From Anaerolineales bacterium (GTDB lineage Bacteria > Chloroflexota > Anaerolineae > Anaerolineales > UBA11657), in the NCBI GenBank assembly GCA_947503585.1, contig CANNEJ010000003.1, positions 1 to 16,924 of the forward strand: a DNA stretch of 16,924 nt. The letters are read 5' to 3'. This document shows, in pieces, positions 1 through 7,949 of this stretch (positions are counted from its first letter, which is position 1; the number at the start of each line of letters is the position of its first letter). The notes under the pieces are model-generated. The model ran no database searches, was not told the DNA's origin, and worked only from the letters and a program-made list of their open reading frames with translations. Position numbers and translations under genes: made by a program.

Positions 1-401
1 GCCACGGGCTCAATAGGTTTGGTTGTGGGCGCCGCGCTGGCAGCGGCCGTGCCGCTTTGCGCAGCGAACGCAGCGCCGGGCGCAAAGCCGGGCTGCAAGC
101 TGCTGGCGGCAGTGCCGGCTGCATCGCGCAGGGCGGGGTGTGGCTGGGCGGGCGCTGCCGGTTTGGCTGCGGCGCTGCTCTGCGCCGCTGTGGTGGCGCG
201 CTGCGGCTGCGAACTTTGCGCTGCGCGCAGGCCAGCCGGGCTTGCGGCGGATGGCTTGGCTCCGCCGATTGCCGGGCCCACCTCTTGCATAAATGTTTCG
301 AACAGATCTGCAGCGCTGTGGCGCATGGTGGCCGCCAGCGCAGCGCTGCCGCTAAGCTGCAGCGGCTGGGCCAGGGTAAGCGGGGCGGGGGCTGAGTTCA
401 T
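1..401 (-). CDS. Ala/Pro-rich flagellar protein, N-terminal part; possible FliK (hook-length control)
   Basis: The reading frame opens with ATG at 401-399, 19 nt after the flgB stop, and stays open to the window edge, so 133 N-terminal codons are visible and the rest is missing. A weak GGAT lies just upstream of the start. The visible part is low complexity, rich in Ala, Pro, Ser and Gln. It has a short possible helix near residues 25-45 (containing LFETFMQEVG) and no signal peptide or membrane segment. FliK proteins often begin with such a disordered region and often follow fliJ or a muramidase gene in flagellar operons, so FliK is the best positional guess. The diagnostic FliK C-terminal domain lies outside the window. 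That this is a real gene is fairly secure (spacing, open frame, strand); its identity is not. Confidence 0.5.
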   Translation of the reverse strand, partial: MNSAPAPLTLAQPLQLSGSAALAATMRHSAADLFETFMQEVGPAIGGAKPSAASPAGLRAAQSSQPQRATTAAQSSAAAKPAAPAQPHPALRDAAGTAASSLQPGFAPGAAFAAQSGTAAASAAPTTKPIEPV

Positions 402-420
402 TTAGGATCCGTGCAACCGG

Positions 421-828
421 CTAGCGGCCTGTCAATGCCCGGATCAGAGACAGCTTCTTCGTCTCGATCTGGGTCATGGTCTGGTACAGCAGATTTGTTT
501 CGGCCAGGCGCGTCATCTCGAGGTCCACATCCACATTGTTGCCATCGAGGCGCATAGAAGAATCTGCCCGGCGGGTTACTTTAGGCGCCATTTCGGCCGT
601 GAGCGGGCTGATATGGCGGGCATTGCTACCCGCCACCTGCAGTGGGCTGTGCCCATCCATCGAGCGCGTTGCCGTGTTGAGTGCATGCTCAAATTCAATG
701 TTCATCGCCTGATACATGGGTGTGTCAGCATTAGCAATGTTGTTGCTGATTAGTTCCTGGCGCTTCCCCAAGCCACTGAGCGCAGCCTTGGTGGCTGTGC
801 TTGCAAAGTCATTAAATAATCCCAGCAT
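421..828 (-). CDS. flgB: Flagellar proximal rod protein FlgB
   Basis: FlgB, 135 aa, is a normal length for the family. It is one of the proximal rod subunits, exported by the flagellar type III apparatus and assembled on FliE and the MS ring. The N-terminal helix carries the flagellar rod/hook signature NNIANADTPMYQA (about residues 29-41), followed by an FEHAL segment. The C-terminal helix (ending near LIRALTGR) has the expected amphipathic character. The start ATG follows the lytic transglycosylase stop by 2 nt, and a strong GGAGG lies 7 nt upstream, inside the end of that gene. Oddity: flgB normally sits immediately before flgC, but here it is at the far end of the operon, downstream of fliJ and the transglycosylase. 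Confidence 0.93.
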   Translation of the reverse strand: MLGLFNDFASTATKAALSGLGKRQELISNNIANADTPMYQAMNIEFEHALNTATRSMDGHSPLQVAGSNARHISPLTAEMAPKVTRRADSSMRLDGNNVDVDLEMTRLAETNLLYQTMTQIETKKLSLIRALTGR

Positions 829-830
829 GA

Positions 831-1796
831 TCAGGCCTCCACATAAGTTTTGTATAAAGAAAGCACACGCGGCACGTAGCGCTGTGTTTCAGGGTAGGGC
901 GGAATGCCGCCATACTGTGCCACCGCACCGGGGCCGGCGTTATAGGCAGCCAGTGCCAGAGACACATTCTGGTCATAGCGGTCCAGCAGCTTGCGCAGCA
1001 GGCGCGTGCCGCCGTCAACATTTTGAACCGGGTCGTTGGAGTTGGTAACTCCCAGTGAAGCCGCAGTGCCGGGCATCAATTGCATCAGGCCCTGGGCGCC
1101 GGCAGATGATTTCACGGTGGGCCGGAAATTTGACTCGGCGTGAATGACGGCTTTCACCAGTGCGGGATCAACCTTGTGTTGCATGGCCGTGGTGTAGATC
1201 AGTTCGTCATACTCGCTCGGGCGCACTTTGGAGATGCTGCGCTCCACGGGCACCACCCAGCCGCCATTCTGCAGGTCCGGCACGGTTGCGGGCGGAACAT
1301 GGTTGGGATCTATTGGTATGGGGGCGGGCAGCGAGTGGTTGGGGTCCACTTCTATTGGTGCGGGCAGTGCTGGCACTACGGGCGGGGCCGCGCTGGCCTG
1401 CGCTTTGGCCACCGCATTCGCGGCAACGGCGGCTGCTTCTGCTTCGGCAGCCGCAGTCAGTGCCATCCATGTGATCGGTTCCGGCAGGGTGGTGGCCGCG
1501 GGGGGCTGCTTGGGCATGCCGGTTTGTTCCGTGGCCGCTTGCAATGCGCCGCCGGAATTTTGAACCGAACCGGTTGCGTCCGATGGGTTGGGCAGGCCGG
1601 CTGATTCAGGCGCCAGCTGCGCTGCACTGGACGGGTTTGCAGGTGGCAGCCCGTTAGCTGGCGGAATCATGTTGGGCAGCGGAGCAGTATCGGCAATCAT
1701 GCGGCCGGGTGCAGCGTTGTATTGTTTGGACAACATGCCGTGCAGCGTGCGCAGCAGCAAAGGCCCGTTCGCAGCGGCGCTGCCGGAGATGCTCAT
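831..1796 (-). CDS. Flagellar-operon lytic transglycosylase (SLT family 1)
   Basis: Predicted peptidoglycan lytic transglycosylase, 321 aa. The C-terminal domain (about 195-320) is a clear Slt70-like/goose-lysozyme fold, with catalytic Glu221 in HAESNFRP, GLMQLMP at 236-242, AAYNAGPGAV at 283-292 and ETQRYV at 303-308. It should cleave the MurNAc-GlcNAc bond to give 1,6-anhydroMurNAc. Residues 1-190 are low complexity (Ala/Pro/Asn) and contain a 12-residue tandem repeat. There is no Sec signal peptide or transmembrane helix; the N terminus is only mildly hydrophobic (GPLLLRTLHGML). Its start overlaps the fliJ stop by ATGA, so the two are probably translationally coupled, and flgB follows after 2 nt. 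Role by inference: a locally exported wall hydrolase that opens peptidoglycan for the rod, doing the job of the muramidase half of FlgJ. No separate FlgJ is visible. Confidence 0.93.
   Translation of the reverse strand: MSISGSAAANGPLLLRTLHGMLSKQYNAAPGRMIADTAPLPNMIPPANGLPPANPSSAAQLAPESAGLPNPSDATGSVQNSGGALQAATEQTGMPKQPPAATTLPEPITWMALTAAAEAEAAAVAANAVAKAQASAAPPVVPALPAPIEVDPNHSLPAPIPIDPNHVPPATVPDLQNGGWVVPVERSISKVRPSEYDELIYTTAMQHKVDPALVKAVIHAESNFRPTVKSSAGAQGLMQLMPGTAASLGVTNSNDPVQNVDGGTRLLRKLLDRYDQNVSLALAAYNAGPGAVAQYGGIPPYPETQRYVPRVLSLYKTYVEA
1296..1367 (-). repeat. Two-copy 36-bp tandem repeat inside the transglycosylase gene
   Basis: Two consecutive 36-bp units (1332-1367, then 1296-1331 in reading order) encode LPAPIEVDPNHS and LPAPIPIDPNHV, residues 144-155 and 156-167. 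The copies match at 9 of 12 residues and keep the reading frame. The unit is Pro-rich and sits in the linker before the catalytic domain, so it probably lengthens an extended spacer rather than forming a folded domain. Confidence 0.8.
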
Positions 1797-2239
1797 ACGG
1801 CCCGCCGGTTGAAGGCGCGCGCAATGTAAATATCATCGCGCTCGGCTGTTTCATGGCGCAACAATTCCGCCTGCCATTTGCTGGTGTGGTGTTCGCCCAG
1901 TTTGGCCACCACATCCCGGCGCTGTGCTGCCGCCACCAGCTCGGCGCGTTTATCGTGGACCGCCTGTTGCAGCGTGCGCATCTCGCTAGCCAGGCGCTGC
2001 AGCTCGTCGTGCAGAGTCTGCCAGCCATTTTGCAGGCGTTGGATCTGCTCGATGTTCAGCAGTCCGCTTTGCAGTGCGCGCAGCTCCGCCAGCACCGCCT
2101 GTTGCGCCGCCTGGTTGGCGGTAATGCGGCTGCGCAGGCGGTGGCCGGCGCTCAGCAGGCGGGCCAGCTCCACTTCAAGCCGGTCAACCAGCACTTTGCG
2201 AAAGTCCAGCACGGGCTGGAGCGGGAACTTGGGTGGCAT
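1793..2239 (-). CDS. fliJ: Flagellar export protein FliJ
   Basis: FliJ, 148 aa, is a typical length for the family. It is the coiled-coil stalk of the FliH-FliI-FliJ export ATPase complex. The N terminus (FPLQPVLDFRKV) matches the family's conserved F-LQ-VL-R start. The body is continuous heptad-like helix, and the C-terminal HHTSKWQAELLRHETAERDDI segment corresponds to the conserved end of the second helix. It starts 14 nt after the fliI stop with no clear Shine-Dalgarno sequence, suggesting coupling to fliI translation. Its end overlaps the transglycosylase start by ATGA. FliJ sequences diverge widely, but motif plus position make this call firm. Confidence 0.88.
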   Translation of the reverse strand: MPPKFPLQPVLDFRKVLVDRLEVELARLLSAGHRLRSRITANQAAQQAVLAELRALQSGLLNIEQIQRLQNGWQTLHDELQRLASEMRTLQQAVHDKRAELVAAAQRRDVVAKLGEHHTSKWQAELLRHETAERDDIYIARAFNRRAV

Positions 2240-2253
2240 GTTCGGAGTTTGCT

Positions 2254-3609
2254 TCAGGCGGGGGCGGGCGCGCCCTGGCTGGCAAGCTCGCCCATGCGGC
2301 GCAGGCTTTCCATAAACGGTGTTGGTTCGCTGTCTTGCTGTAAAAACGCCAGCGCTTCCGGCATCAGGCGGATGGCCGCATCGATGGTGGCATCTGAGCC
2401 GCTAACGTATGCGCCAATGTTTATCAGGTCCCGCGCCTTCTCGTAGGCTGCCAGCAGCTGCCGGAGCATGCCGGCATCTTTGAGGTGCGCCTTGGCAGCC
2501 ACTGCCGGCATCACACGGCTCACGGAATGCAGCACATCGATGGCGGGGAAGTGGTTGCGCGCGGCCAGCTCGCGCGTCAGCATGATGTGCCCGTCCAGGA
2601 TGGAGCGGGCTGCGTCAGAAATGGGTTCGTTGAAGTCATCGCCCTCCACCAATACGGTGTAGAAGCCGGTGGTGGTGCCGTGCTCGGAGTTGCCGGTGCG
2701 CTCCATCAGCTTGGGCAGCAGGGCAAACACCGATGGCGTGTAGCCCTTGCTGGCCGGCGGCTCGCCAATCGCCAGGCCGATCTCGCGTTGCGCCATGGCC
2801 ACACGCGTAACGCTGTCCATTAAAAATGTTACATCCATGCCTTCGCTGCGAAAACTGTCGGCAATGGCGGTTGCCAGCCACGCGCCGCGCACGCGCACCA
2901 GTGCCGGCTGGTCAGAAGTTGAGACGACAATCACCGAGCGCGCCAGGCCGGCCGGCCCCAGGCTGTTGGTTACAAACTCGCGTACTTCACGGCCGCGCTC
3001 GCCAATTAGAGCAATCACAGTCACATCTGTGTTTTGGCTGCGCGCAATGCAGCCCAGCAGTGTGCTTTTGCCGACGCCGCTGCCGGAAAAAATTCCGATG
3101 CGCTGGCCCTTGCCCACTGTAATCAAGCCGTCGATAGCCCGCACGCCGGTGACCAGCGGATCGCTTACCGGCTTGCGGCGCAGCGGGTGGGGCGGGTCGC
3201 TTACCACCGGCACAGTGCGCTGCGTAGCCAGCGGGCCCAGCCCGTCAATTGGCTGGCCGAGGCCATCCAACACGCGGCCCAGCAGCGCCCGCCCCACCGG
3301 TGCGCGCAGCTGCGCACCCGTGGCCGTAACGCGGCTGCCCGGCTGGATGCCGGTCATTTCTGCCAATGGCATTATCAGCACATGGCCGGCTCGAAAACCA
3401 ACCACTTCTGCCGGAATTGTGCTGTTGTCGCGCACGGTGATATCCACGCGTTCGCCAATCTCGCACACCAGGCCCTTGGCTTCAATTGTCAGGCCCACCA
3501 CCTCCACCACCCGGCCGCTGGCTTGCGCGCCGGGCAGCGCCTTGATGGCGCGCGCATAGCGTTCCAGGTTTGGCGGGGCAGGGGCTTCTTGTTCGGCGGC
3601 TGGCAGCAT
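2254..3609 (-). CDS. fliI: Flagellum-specific type III export ATPase FliI
   Basis: FliI, 451 aa, full length. It hydrolyses ATP at the cytoplasmic base of the export gate and, with FliH and FliJ, helps energise export of rod, hook and filament subunits. Visible are an N-terminal beta-barrel domain (about 30-100), Walker A GSGVGKS near 176-182, the GERGREVREF motif characteristic of FliI and related type III ATPases, and Walker B ending in LMDSVTR. The C-terminal helical domain ends with a short Ala/Pro tail. The ATG lies 6 nt after the fliH stop, and fliJ follows 14 nt after its own stop. No key residue appears missing. The GERGREV motif and the fliH/fliJ context exclude an F1 ATPase beta subunit. 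Confidence 0.97.
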   Translation of the reverse strand: MLPAAEQEAPAPPNLERYARAIKALPGAQASGRVVEVVGLTIEAKGLVCEIGERVDITVRDNSTIPAEVVGFRAGHVLIMPLAEMTGIQPGSRVTATGAQLRAPVGRALLGRVLDGLGQPIDGLGPLATQRTVPVVSDPPHPLRRKPVSDPLVTGVRAIDGLITVGKGQRIGIFSGSGVGKSTLLGCIARSQNTDVTVIALIGERGREVREFVTNSLGPAGLARSVIVVSTSDQPALVRVRGAWLATAIADSFRSEGMDVTFLMDSVTRVAMAQREIGLAIGEPPASKGYTPSVFALLPKLMERTGNSEHGTTTGFYTVLVEGDDFNEPISDAARSILDGHIMLTRELAARNHFPAIDVLHSVSRVMPAVAAKAHLKDAGMLRQLLAAYEKARDLINIGAYVSGSDATIDAAIRLMPEALAFLQQDSEPTPFMESLRRMGELASQGAPAPA

Positions 3610-3615
3610 GTGCGC

Positions 3616-4557
3616 TTAGTCCGTGTCGTGCTCGGTTGCGTCCAGTGTTTCGCGCAGCGCACTTTGCACGCGGTCCAGCCGGCGCCGCACCTGGAAGTCC
3701 ACGTCGCCTTCGTCGCCATGCACCACGCAGCCGCCGGCCTGCACTTCGGCATCGGCAATCAGCGCCACACTGGGGGTTGGCCAGAGCGGCAGCAGGCGCT
3801 CGTAGTCAGCGGGGTGCAGCGCCACGCGCAAGTTGCTCAGGTGCTGTGCCTGCTGTACAGCGGTGCGCACCATTTGCTGCAGCGCCTGGTCTGTCAGGGT
3901 AAAACCCTTGCCAAACAGCTGCTCGGCAACCATGCCCAGCAGGTCCACCAGCTTGCCCTCGCTGGCTGCCAGCAGGCTGGCGCGCCAGCCCTCGGCTTCC
4001 ACAATCAGGCGCTGGGCCTGCAGCAACACAAGCTGCGTGCCGGCCTCGCCCACCGTGCGCCCCTCTTCGCGGCCGGTAATGAACCCGGCTGCCTGCGCAG
4101 ATTGGCGGATGGCAGCCGCTTGGTCTTCGGCAGCCAGCACCAAGCGCTGTGCCAGGGCCTGTCCGTCCGTGTAGGCATCCGCAGCCGTCAGCTCCAGCAG
4201 GTCTGCCGCCTGAATGCTGGCTGCAGCCAGCGCTGCGGCCGCCGCTGTTTGCGCTGCCTGCAGTGCCGCTGCGGCCTGGGCATGCACCGTGCTAGCTTCG
4301 CTGCGCGCGGTTTCCAGCGCCGCGTCCATGTCTGCGCTGCGGCGGGTGAGGGCGGCTTCCAGCTGCAGGCGCTGGGCGTTGAAAGTCAGCTCGCGCTCGT
4401 TGAGCTCGGCTTGCGTGCGCAGCAGGTCGGCTTGCAGGTCGGGCAGTGCTGCCGGCGCCTGCGGCTGCGCGGGGGCATTGCTGCGCTGCGCTGCAAATGC
4501 GCGCCGCGGCACCACCAGTACCTGCTGCGAGCGCAGTAATCGGCCGCTGGCTGGCAT
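3616..4557 (-). CDS. fliH: Flagellar assembly protein FliH (export ATPase regulator)
   Basis: FliH-like, 313 aa, longer than the roughly 230-240 aa common in proteobacteria. It forms the peripheral stalk that tethers FliI to the C ring and restrains its ATPase. The C-terminal domain (about 190-305) has the FliH/type III secretion L features: ALHPADYERL, then IADAEVQAGGCVVHGDEGDVDF and a helical RRRLDRV. Residues about 40-180 are a very Ala/Gln/Glu-rich, charged, coiled-coil-like stalk, with GREEGRTVG inside. It starts 3 nt after the fliG stop with an AGGA about 13 nt upstream, and is followed by fliI after 6 nt. The extra length lies in the N-terminal helical stalk. Confidence 0.92.
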   Translation of the reverse strand: MPASGRLLRSQQVLVVPRRAFAAQRSNAPAQPQAPAALPDLQADLLRTQAELNERELTFNAQRLQLEAALTRRSADMDAALETARSEASTVHAQAAAALQAAQTAAAAALAAASIQAADLLELTAADAYTDGQALAQRLVLAAEDQAAAIRQSAQAAGFITGREEGRTVGEAGTQLVLLQAQRLIVEAEGWRASLLAASEGKLVDLLGMVAEQLFGKGFTLTDQALQQMVRTAVQQAQHLSNLRVALHPADYERLLPLWPTPSVALIADAEVQAGGCVVHGDEGDVDFQVRRRLDRVQSALRETLDATEHDTD

Positions 4558-4560
4558 GGG

Positions 4561-5826
4561 CTAGGCAAATTCCTGTTGGCCGCCGGCGCGCGGGATCGAG
4601 ATTTCCTGCCGGGCTTCAAGGTCGCGCACCAGGTCAATTACTTTGCGCTGCGCATCGTAAACAGTCGTCAGTTTTGTGGGCGGCATAAACTGCAGCTCTT
4701 CCTGCATCATCTGCGCGGCACGCGAAGACATGTTCTTCCAGATTTTGCTTTGCAGATCCGCACTGGAGGACTTCAACGCCACCACCAGGTCGGCTTTGTT
4801 TACATCGCGCATAATGCGCTGAATGGCTTTGTCTGTCAGCTTGCGAACGTCCTCAAAGGTGAACAGCTGTGCCTTGACTGCCTCTGCCAGTTCCGGCTTG
4901 GAGCTTTCCAAACCTTCCAGAATAAGTTTCTCGGTGGGGCGGTCAATTCCCTGCAGCAGGGAAACCAGAAAATCAGGGCCACCAATTTTTGCCTTTTTGC
5001 CGCCGGCACCGGCAAACTCTTTATCGATCGCCTTCCCAATGTTCGCGGCGACGCTTGGGAGAATGGCCGACATTGATGCGATGCGCACACTAATGTCTCC
5101 CAGCATTGTGGGTGGCAGAAAACCCATGACGGCTCCGGCTTTCTTTTGGTCCATCAGGGCAATCACCAGCGCCACAGCCTGAGGGTGCTCGTCTTTGAGG
5201 TAGGCGGCCACCTCTGCTTCATCGGCTGCGTTCGCCGTATCAAGTTGCTGAAGCGTTACACTGCCTGTCGCCACTTCCGCTTCGGCCTGCGCCAGCTGCT
5301 CGGCTTCAACGAGAGCGGGGTCGACAACGTCGTCTGGTTCCTGTTCACCGCGGATCCCACGGCGCCATTGGTCCAGCGCGGAAACCATGCGGTCTGCAAC
5401 TGGCTGGCCTTCGCTGCGCGAGCGCAGCCGGCCAATCAGCTGGCGAATGAATCCCATGCTGCCCTGCGCCAGTGATCCGCCGGCATGCGAGAGCTCAAAT
5501 GCCTCTTGGAACACACTGTCGCGCAGCTCCGCCCCCACTGATTGCAATTTGGAGAGGGCTAACACGACCTCTTCAACTTCCGCATCCGAAAGCGAGGTCA
5601 AAATATCGGCCGACACATCCACGCCGAGGCCGGCAATCAAGATGGCGGCTTTCTCCGGCCCGGTCAGCGCAACCGGTCCGCTGCGTCCGCCCGCCAGCAT
5701 GGTCTTGAGTGATTCCAGCAGGTTGGGCGGTGTGGTGCCGTCTGCTCCGAGCACGGCCGGCGGGCGCAGTTCAGTGTCTGCTACTTCCATGCTGAGGCCG
5801 CGTTGTGTTTCAGTTTGGACTGCCAT
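4561..5826 (-). CDS. fliG: Flagellar motor switch protein FliG, with N-terminal extension and long linker
   Basis: FliG, 421 aa, against about 330-345 aa usually. It forms the rotor face of the C ring, binding FliF by its N-terminal domain and the stator by its charged C-terminal domain. The family's usual start (LTGPEKAAILI) appears only near residue 54. The middle domain has the EHPQ motif at 213-216 and the Gly-Gly segment KIGGPDFLVSLL. The C-terminal torque helix reads KLTDKAIQRIMRDV, followed by LKSSS and KNMSSRAAQMM. The extra length comes from about 50 residues at the N terminus and about 38 acidic, Ala/Glu-rich residues between the N and middle domains (about 160-205). GGGAG lies 9 nt before the chosen ATG; a second ATG at codon 13 has no better site. 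It follows fliF by 54 nt. Confidence 0.96.
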   Translation of the reverse strand: MAVQTETQRGLSMEVADTELRPPAVLGADGTTPPNLLESLKTMLAGGRSGPVALTGPEKAAILIAGLGVDVSADILTSLSDAEVEEVVLALSKLQSVGAELRDSVFQEAFELSHAGGSLAQGSMGFIRQLIGRLRSRSEGQPVADRMVSALDQWRRGIRGEQEPDDVVDPALVEAEQLAQAEAEVATGSVTLQQLDTANAADEAEVAAYLKDEHPQAVALVIALMDQKKAGAVMGFLPPTMLGDISVRIASMSAILPSVAANIGKAIDKEFAGAGGKKAKIGGPDFLVSLLQGIDRPTEKLILEGLESSKPELAEAVKAQLFTFEDVRKLTDKAIQRIMRDVNKADLVVALKSSSADLQSKIWKNMSSRAAQMMQEELQFMPPTKLTTVYDAQRKVIDLVRDLEARQEISIPRAGGQQEFA

Positions 5827-5880
5827 TAGTTGCTGCTCCCGCGAATTTGTAAGTTGCTAGTCGATCTTCGGCAATTGCAG

Positions 5881-7521
5881 CTAGGCAGCGGACGGATCCT
5901 TGTCCTGCTCCATCCACTGCCGGATTATTTCTGCCACGGTCATGGGGCGCTGCTCTGCAATGCGCTGCACGGCGCGCCGCGCCCGCGAGCTATCCTGCGT
6001 GGGTAGCCGGTCTTCTTCTTCGTCCGGAAGACTTAAGGGCACTGTGGGCACTCGCGCCTGCAGCAGGCCGTCGCCGCCGTCATTTTGGGTGTCCACGCCC
6101 AGGCGCATGTTATCCCAAACGTCGCGCTCCTCCGCCTTTAGGCGCAGGTTGCGGATCAGGCGCTGCGTAAACCACAGCGCAGACAAGAGCACAACGGCAA
6201 CGCCAAACCATTGCGCCACCTGCCGGTAGGTTTGGCTAAGCTGCTGGTTTTCAAATTCCGCAGTTTCATCTGTGAAAAAGGTGCGGTCAAATGGAATGGA
6301 CTGCAGTGTGAACTGGTCGCCACGCTCGATGTTCACGCCGGCTGCGCGGGCTGCTATTTCCTTGAGCGAGTCCAGCATGTCCTCATCGGTCACGTTGTCC
6401 ACCACTACGGATACCGAAAGCTGCTGCAGCTGCCCGCTGGCCACCTTGCGCTTTTCTTCCACACTGCCCATTTCGTAATTTGTGGTGGTCTCAGTGTGCG
6501 CGTAATCTATATTGGTGCCGGTGTCAGCCATCGTTTGATAACTGGGAATGCCCTGATCACTGGGCAGGTTGGAGCCCGCACCGGGGGATCCGCCCACAAA
6601 CTCTCCAGTGCCGGTGTAGGATTCGGTCGTCACCTGCTCGGAGCGCACCACGCTGTCTGGAAAGAAGTTCTGCTCGACTATTTCTACGGCATCCCAGCCC
6701 AGGCGCGCCTTCACGCGCACCACGGAGCGGTCGGGTCCGAGGGCGCGCACCAGCATGGCCTGTACGTTGGCTTCCACTTGTTCCTCGTACTTGCGCTCTG
6801 CGGTCATTTTGTCGTTGTTGGTGTCCGCCGAAGATTTGGCCACATCTTCCATCAATGGCCCGGAAAGCATGTTTCCGGCCATGTCTACAATTACCACGTC
6901 CTTGGGCTGCAGGCCCTGCACTGAGGACGAAGCCAGGCCCTTGATTGCACTTACCTGCCCGTCGTTTAACTTCTGGCGCGGTTCCAGCTTGAGGGTAATG
7001 GCAGCGGTCGGCACTTTCTGCTGGTCTTTAAAAAGCGCATCTTCCGGCAGCGTAATATGCACACGCGCCAGCGCCACGGCGTCCAGCGCCTCAATGGTGC
7101 GTGCCAGCTCGCCTTCCAGGGCACGCTGGTAAGTCACTTTCTGGTTGAACTCCGTCATGCCCAGCGCGGATGTGGTGTCGAACAGCTCGTAGCCCACGGT
7201 GGACTCTTGCAGCAAGCCCTTGCTGGCTACATCAATGCGCGTGTCAAAGACCTGGCTGCGCGGCACAAGGATTGTGCCGTCCGCCTGCACCTGATAGTCG
7301 ACGGATTGTTCCTTCAGGTGCTGTGCCACTGCGCCGGCATCGCCCTCGGTGAGGCCGGTGAAGGCCACCGCGTAATCGGGCTGTGCCGCCCACACCGTGA
7401 AAACGGCCAGCAGCACAACAATCAGCGATCCGCCGCCCACCAGCACCAAGCGCTGGCTGCGGTCGAGCTTTGCCCAGAAGCTTGTGAACTGGGCCATGAA
7501 ATTTCCGGCTATTCCAGCCAT
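5881..7521 (-). CDS. fliF: Flagellar MS-ring protein FliF
   Basis: FliF, 546 aa from the chosen start. It builds the MS ring in the inner membrane, the base on which export gate, rod and C ring assemble. Visible are a first membrane helix at about 24-46 (ending in VVLLAVFTVWAA), ring-building domains rich in family motifs (ALEGELARTIEALDAVALARVHITLPEDALF), a second membrane helix at about 433-453, and a cytoplasmic tail whose last residues (PMTVAEIIRQWM) are the conserved FliG-binding segment. Start choice: an in-frame GTG at 7527 would lie directly against the AGGAA Shine-Dalgarno sequence, whereas ATG at 7521 has it 6-7 nt upstream, so ATG is preferred. It follows fliE by 56 nt and precedes fliG. 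Confidence 0.97.
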   Translation of the reverse strand: MAGIAGNFMAQFTSFWAKLDRSQRLVLVGGGSLIVVLLAVFTVWAAQPDYAVAFTGLTEGDAGAVAQHLKEQSVDYQVQADGTILVPRSQVFDTRIDVASKGLLQESTVGYELFDTTSALGMTEFNQKVTYQRALEGELARTIEALDAVALARVHITLPEDALFKDQQKVPTAAITLKLEPRQKLNDGQVSAIKGLASSSVQGLQPKDVVIVDMAGNMLSGPLMEDVAKSSADTNNDKMTAERKYEEQVEANVQAMLVRALGPDRSVVRVKARLGWDAVEIVEQNFFPDSVVRSEQVTTESYTGTGEFVGGSPGAGSNLPSDQGIPSYQTMADTGTNIDYAHTETTTNYEMGSVEEKRKVASGQLQQLSVSVVVDNVTDEDMLDSLKEIAARAAGVNIERGDQFTLQSIPFDRTFFTDETAEFENQQLSQTYRQVAQWFGVAVVLLSALWFTQRLIRNLRLKAEERDVWDNMRLGVDTQNDGGDGLLQARVPTVPLSLPDEEEDRLPTQDSSRARRAVQRIAEQRPMTVAEIIRQWMEQDKDPSAA

Positions 7522-7577
7522 AGTCACTTCCTATTTTTCAGTATAGCAGTCGTAAAAAAATTCAAGCGCAGCGCAGC

Positions 7578-7919
7578 CTAGACGGCCATGCGCATCACTT
7601 CCTGGTAAGCCTCAACCAGCTTGTCGCGCATGGCAAGCGCCAGGCGGAAAGCAATATCCGTTTCTTGCGTGGCAATCATCACGTCATGTATGTCTATGTT
7701 TTCACCAGCGGCCAGTTGTCCAATCGCCTTGTCGGATGTGAGCTGCATCTGGTCAAGCAGTTGCACTGATCGGCCAAGCGAAGCACCAAAGCCGCCGGTA
7801 ACATCAATCGGGGCGGGGCGGGCGGTGGCCGCGGCCTCGGCCGCCATCTGCTGGCGGATGGTTCCATTGAGTCCCACCGGCGGGGTGAGGGCGGGTTTGG
7901 CTATGCTGTCAATATTCAT
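7578..7919 (-). CDS. fliE: Flagellar hook-basal body adaptor FliE
   Basis: FliE, 113 aa, normal for the family. It links the MS ring and export gate to the FlgB/FlgC proximal rod. The C-terminal half carries the family pattern: an amphipathic LDQMQLTSDKAIGQLAAGE helix, then DIHDVMIATQETDIAFRLA and the ending MRDKLVEAYQEVMRM. The N-terminal 45 residues are a variable, Ala-rich export region. GGAG lies about 10 nt before the ATG, and the gene begins 30 nt after the flgC stop. The order flgC-fliE-fliF is the common bacterial arrangement. Confidence 0.95.
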   Translation of the reverse strand: MNIDSIAKPALTPPVGLNGTIRQQMAAEAAATARPAPIDVTGGFGASLGRSVQLLDQMQLTSDKAIGQLAAGENIDIHDVMIATQETDIAFRLALAMRDKLVEAYQEVMRMAV

Positions 7920-7949
7920 GTTGGGCGTGCTCCGGGTAGCGGGCGGCTG

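Noticed and set aside
3034..4539. A 501-codon open frame on the plus strand opposite fliH/fliI, and similar long plus-strand frames elsewhere
   Set aside because: They lie antisense to well-supported flagellar genes, have His/Gln/Cys/Arg-rich compositions without family motifs, and are expected by-products of GC-rich coding DNA.
7522..7527. GTG start for fliF two codons upstream
   Set aside because: It would leave no spacing from the AGGAA ribosome-binding site; the ATG at 7521 is correctly spaced.
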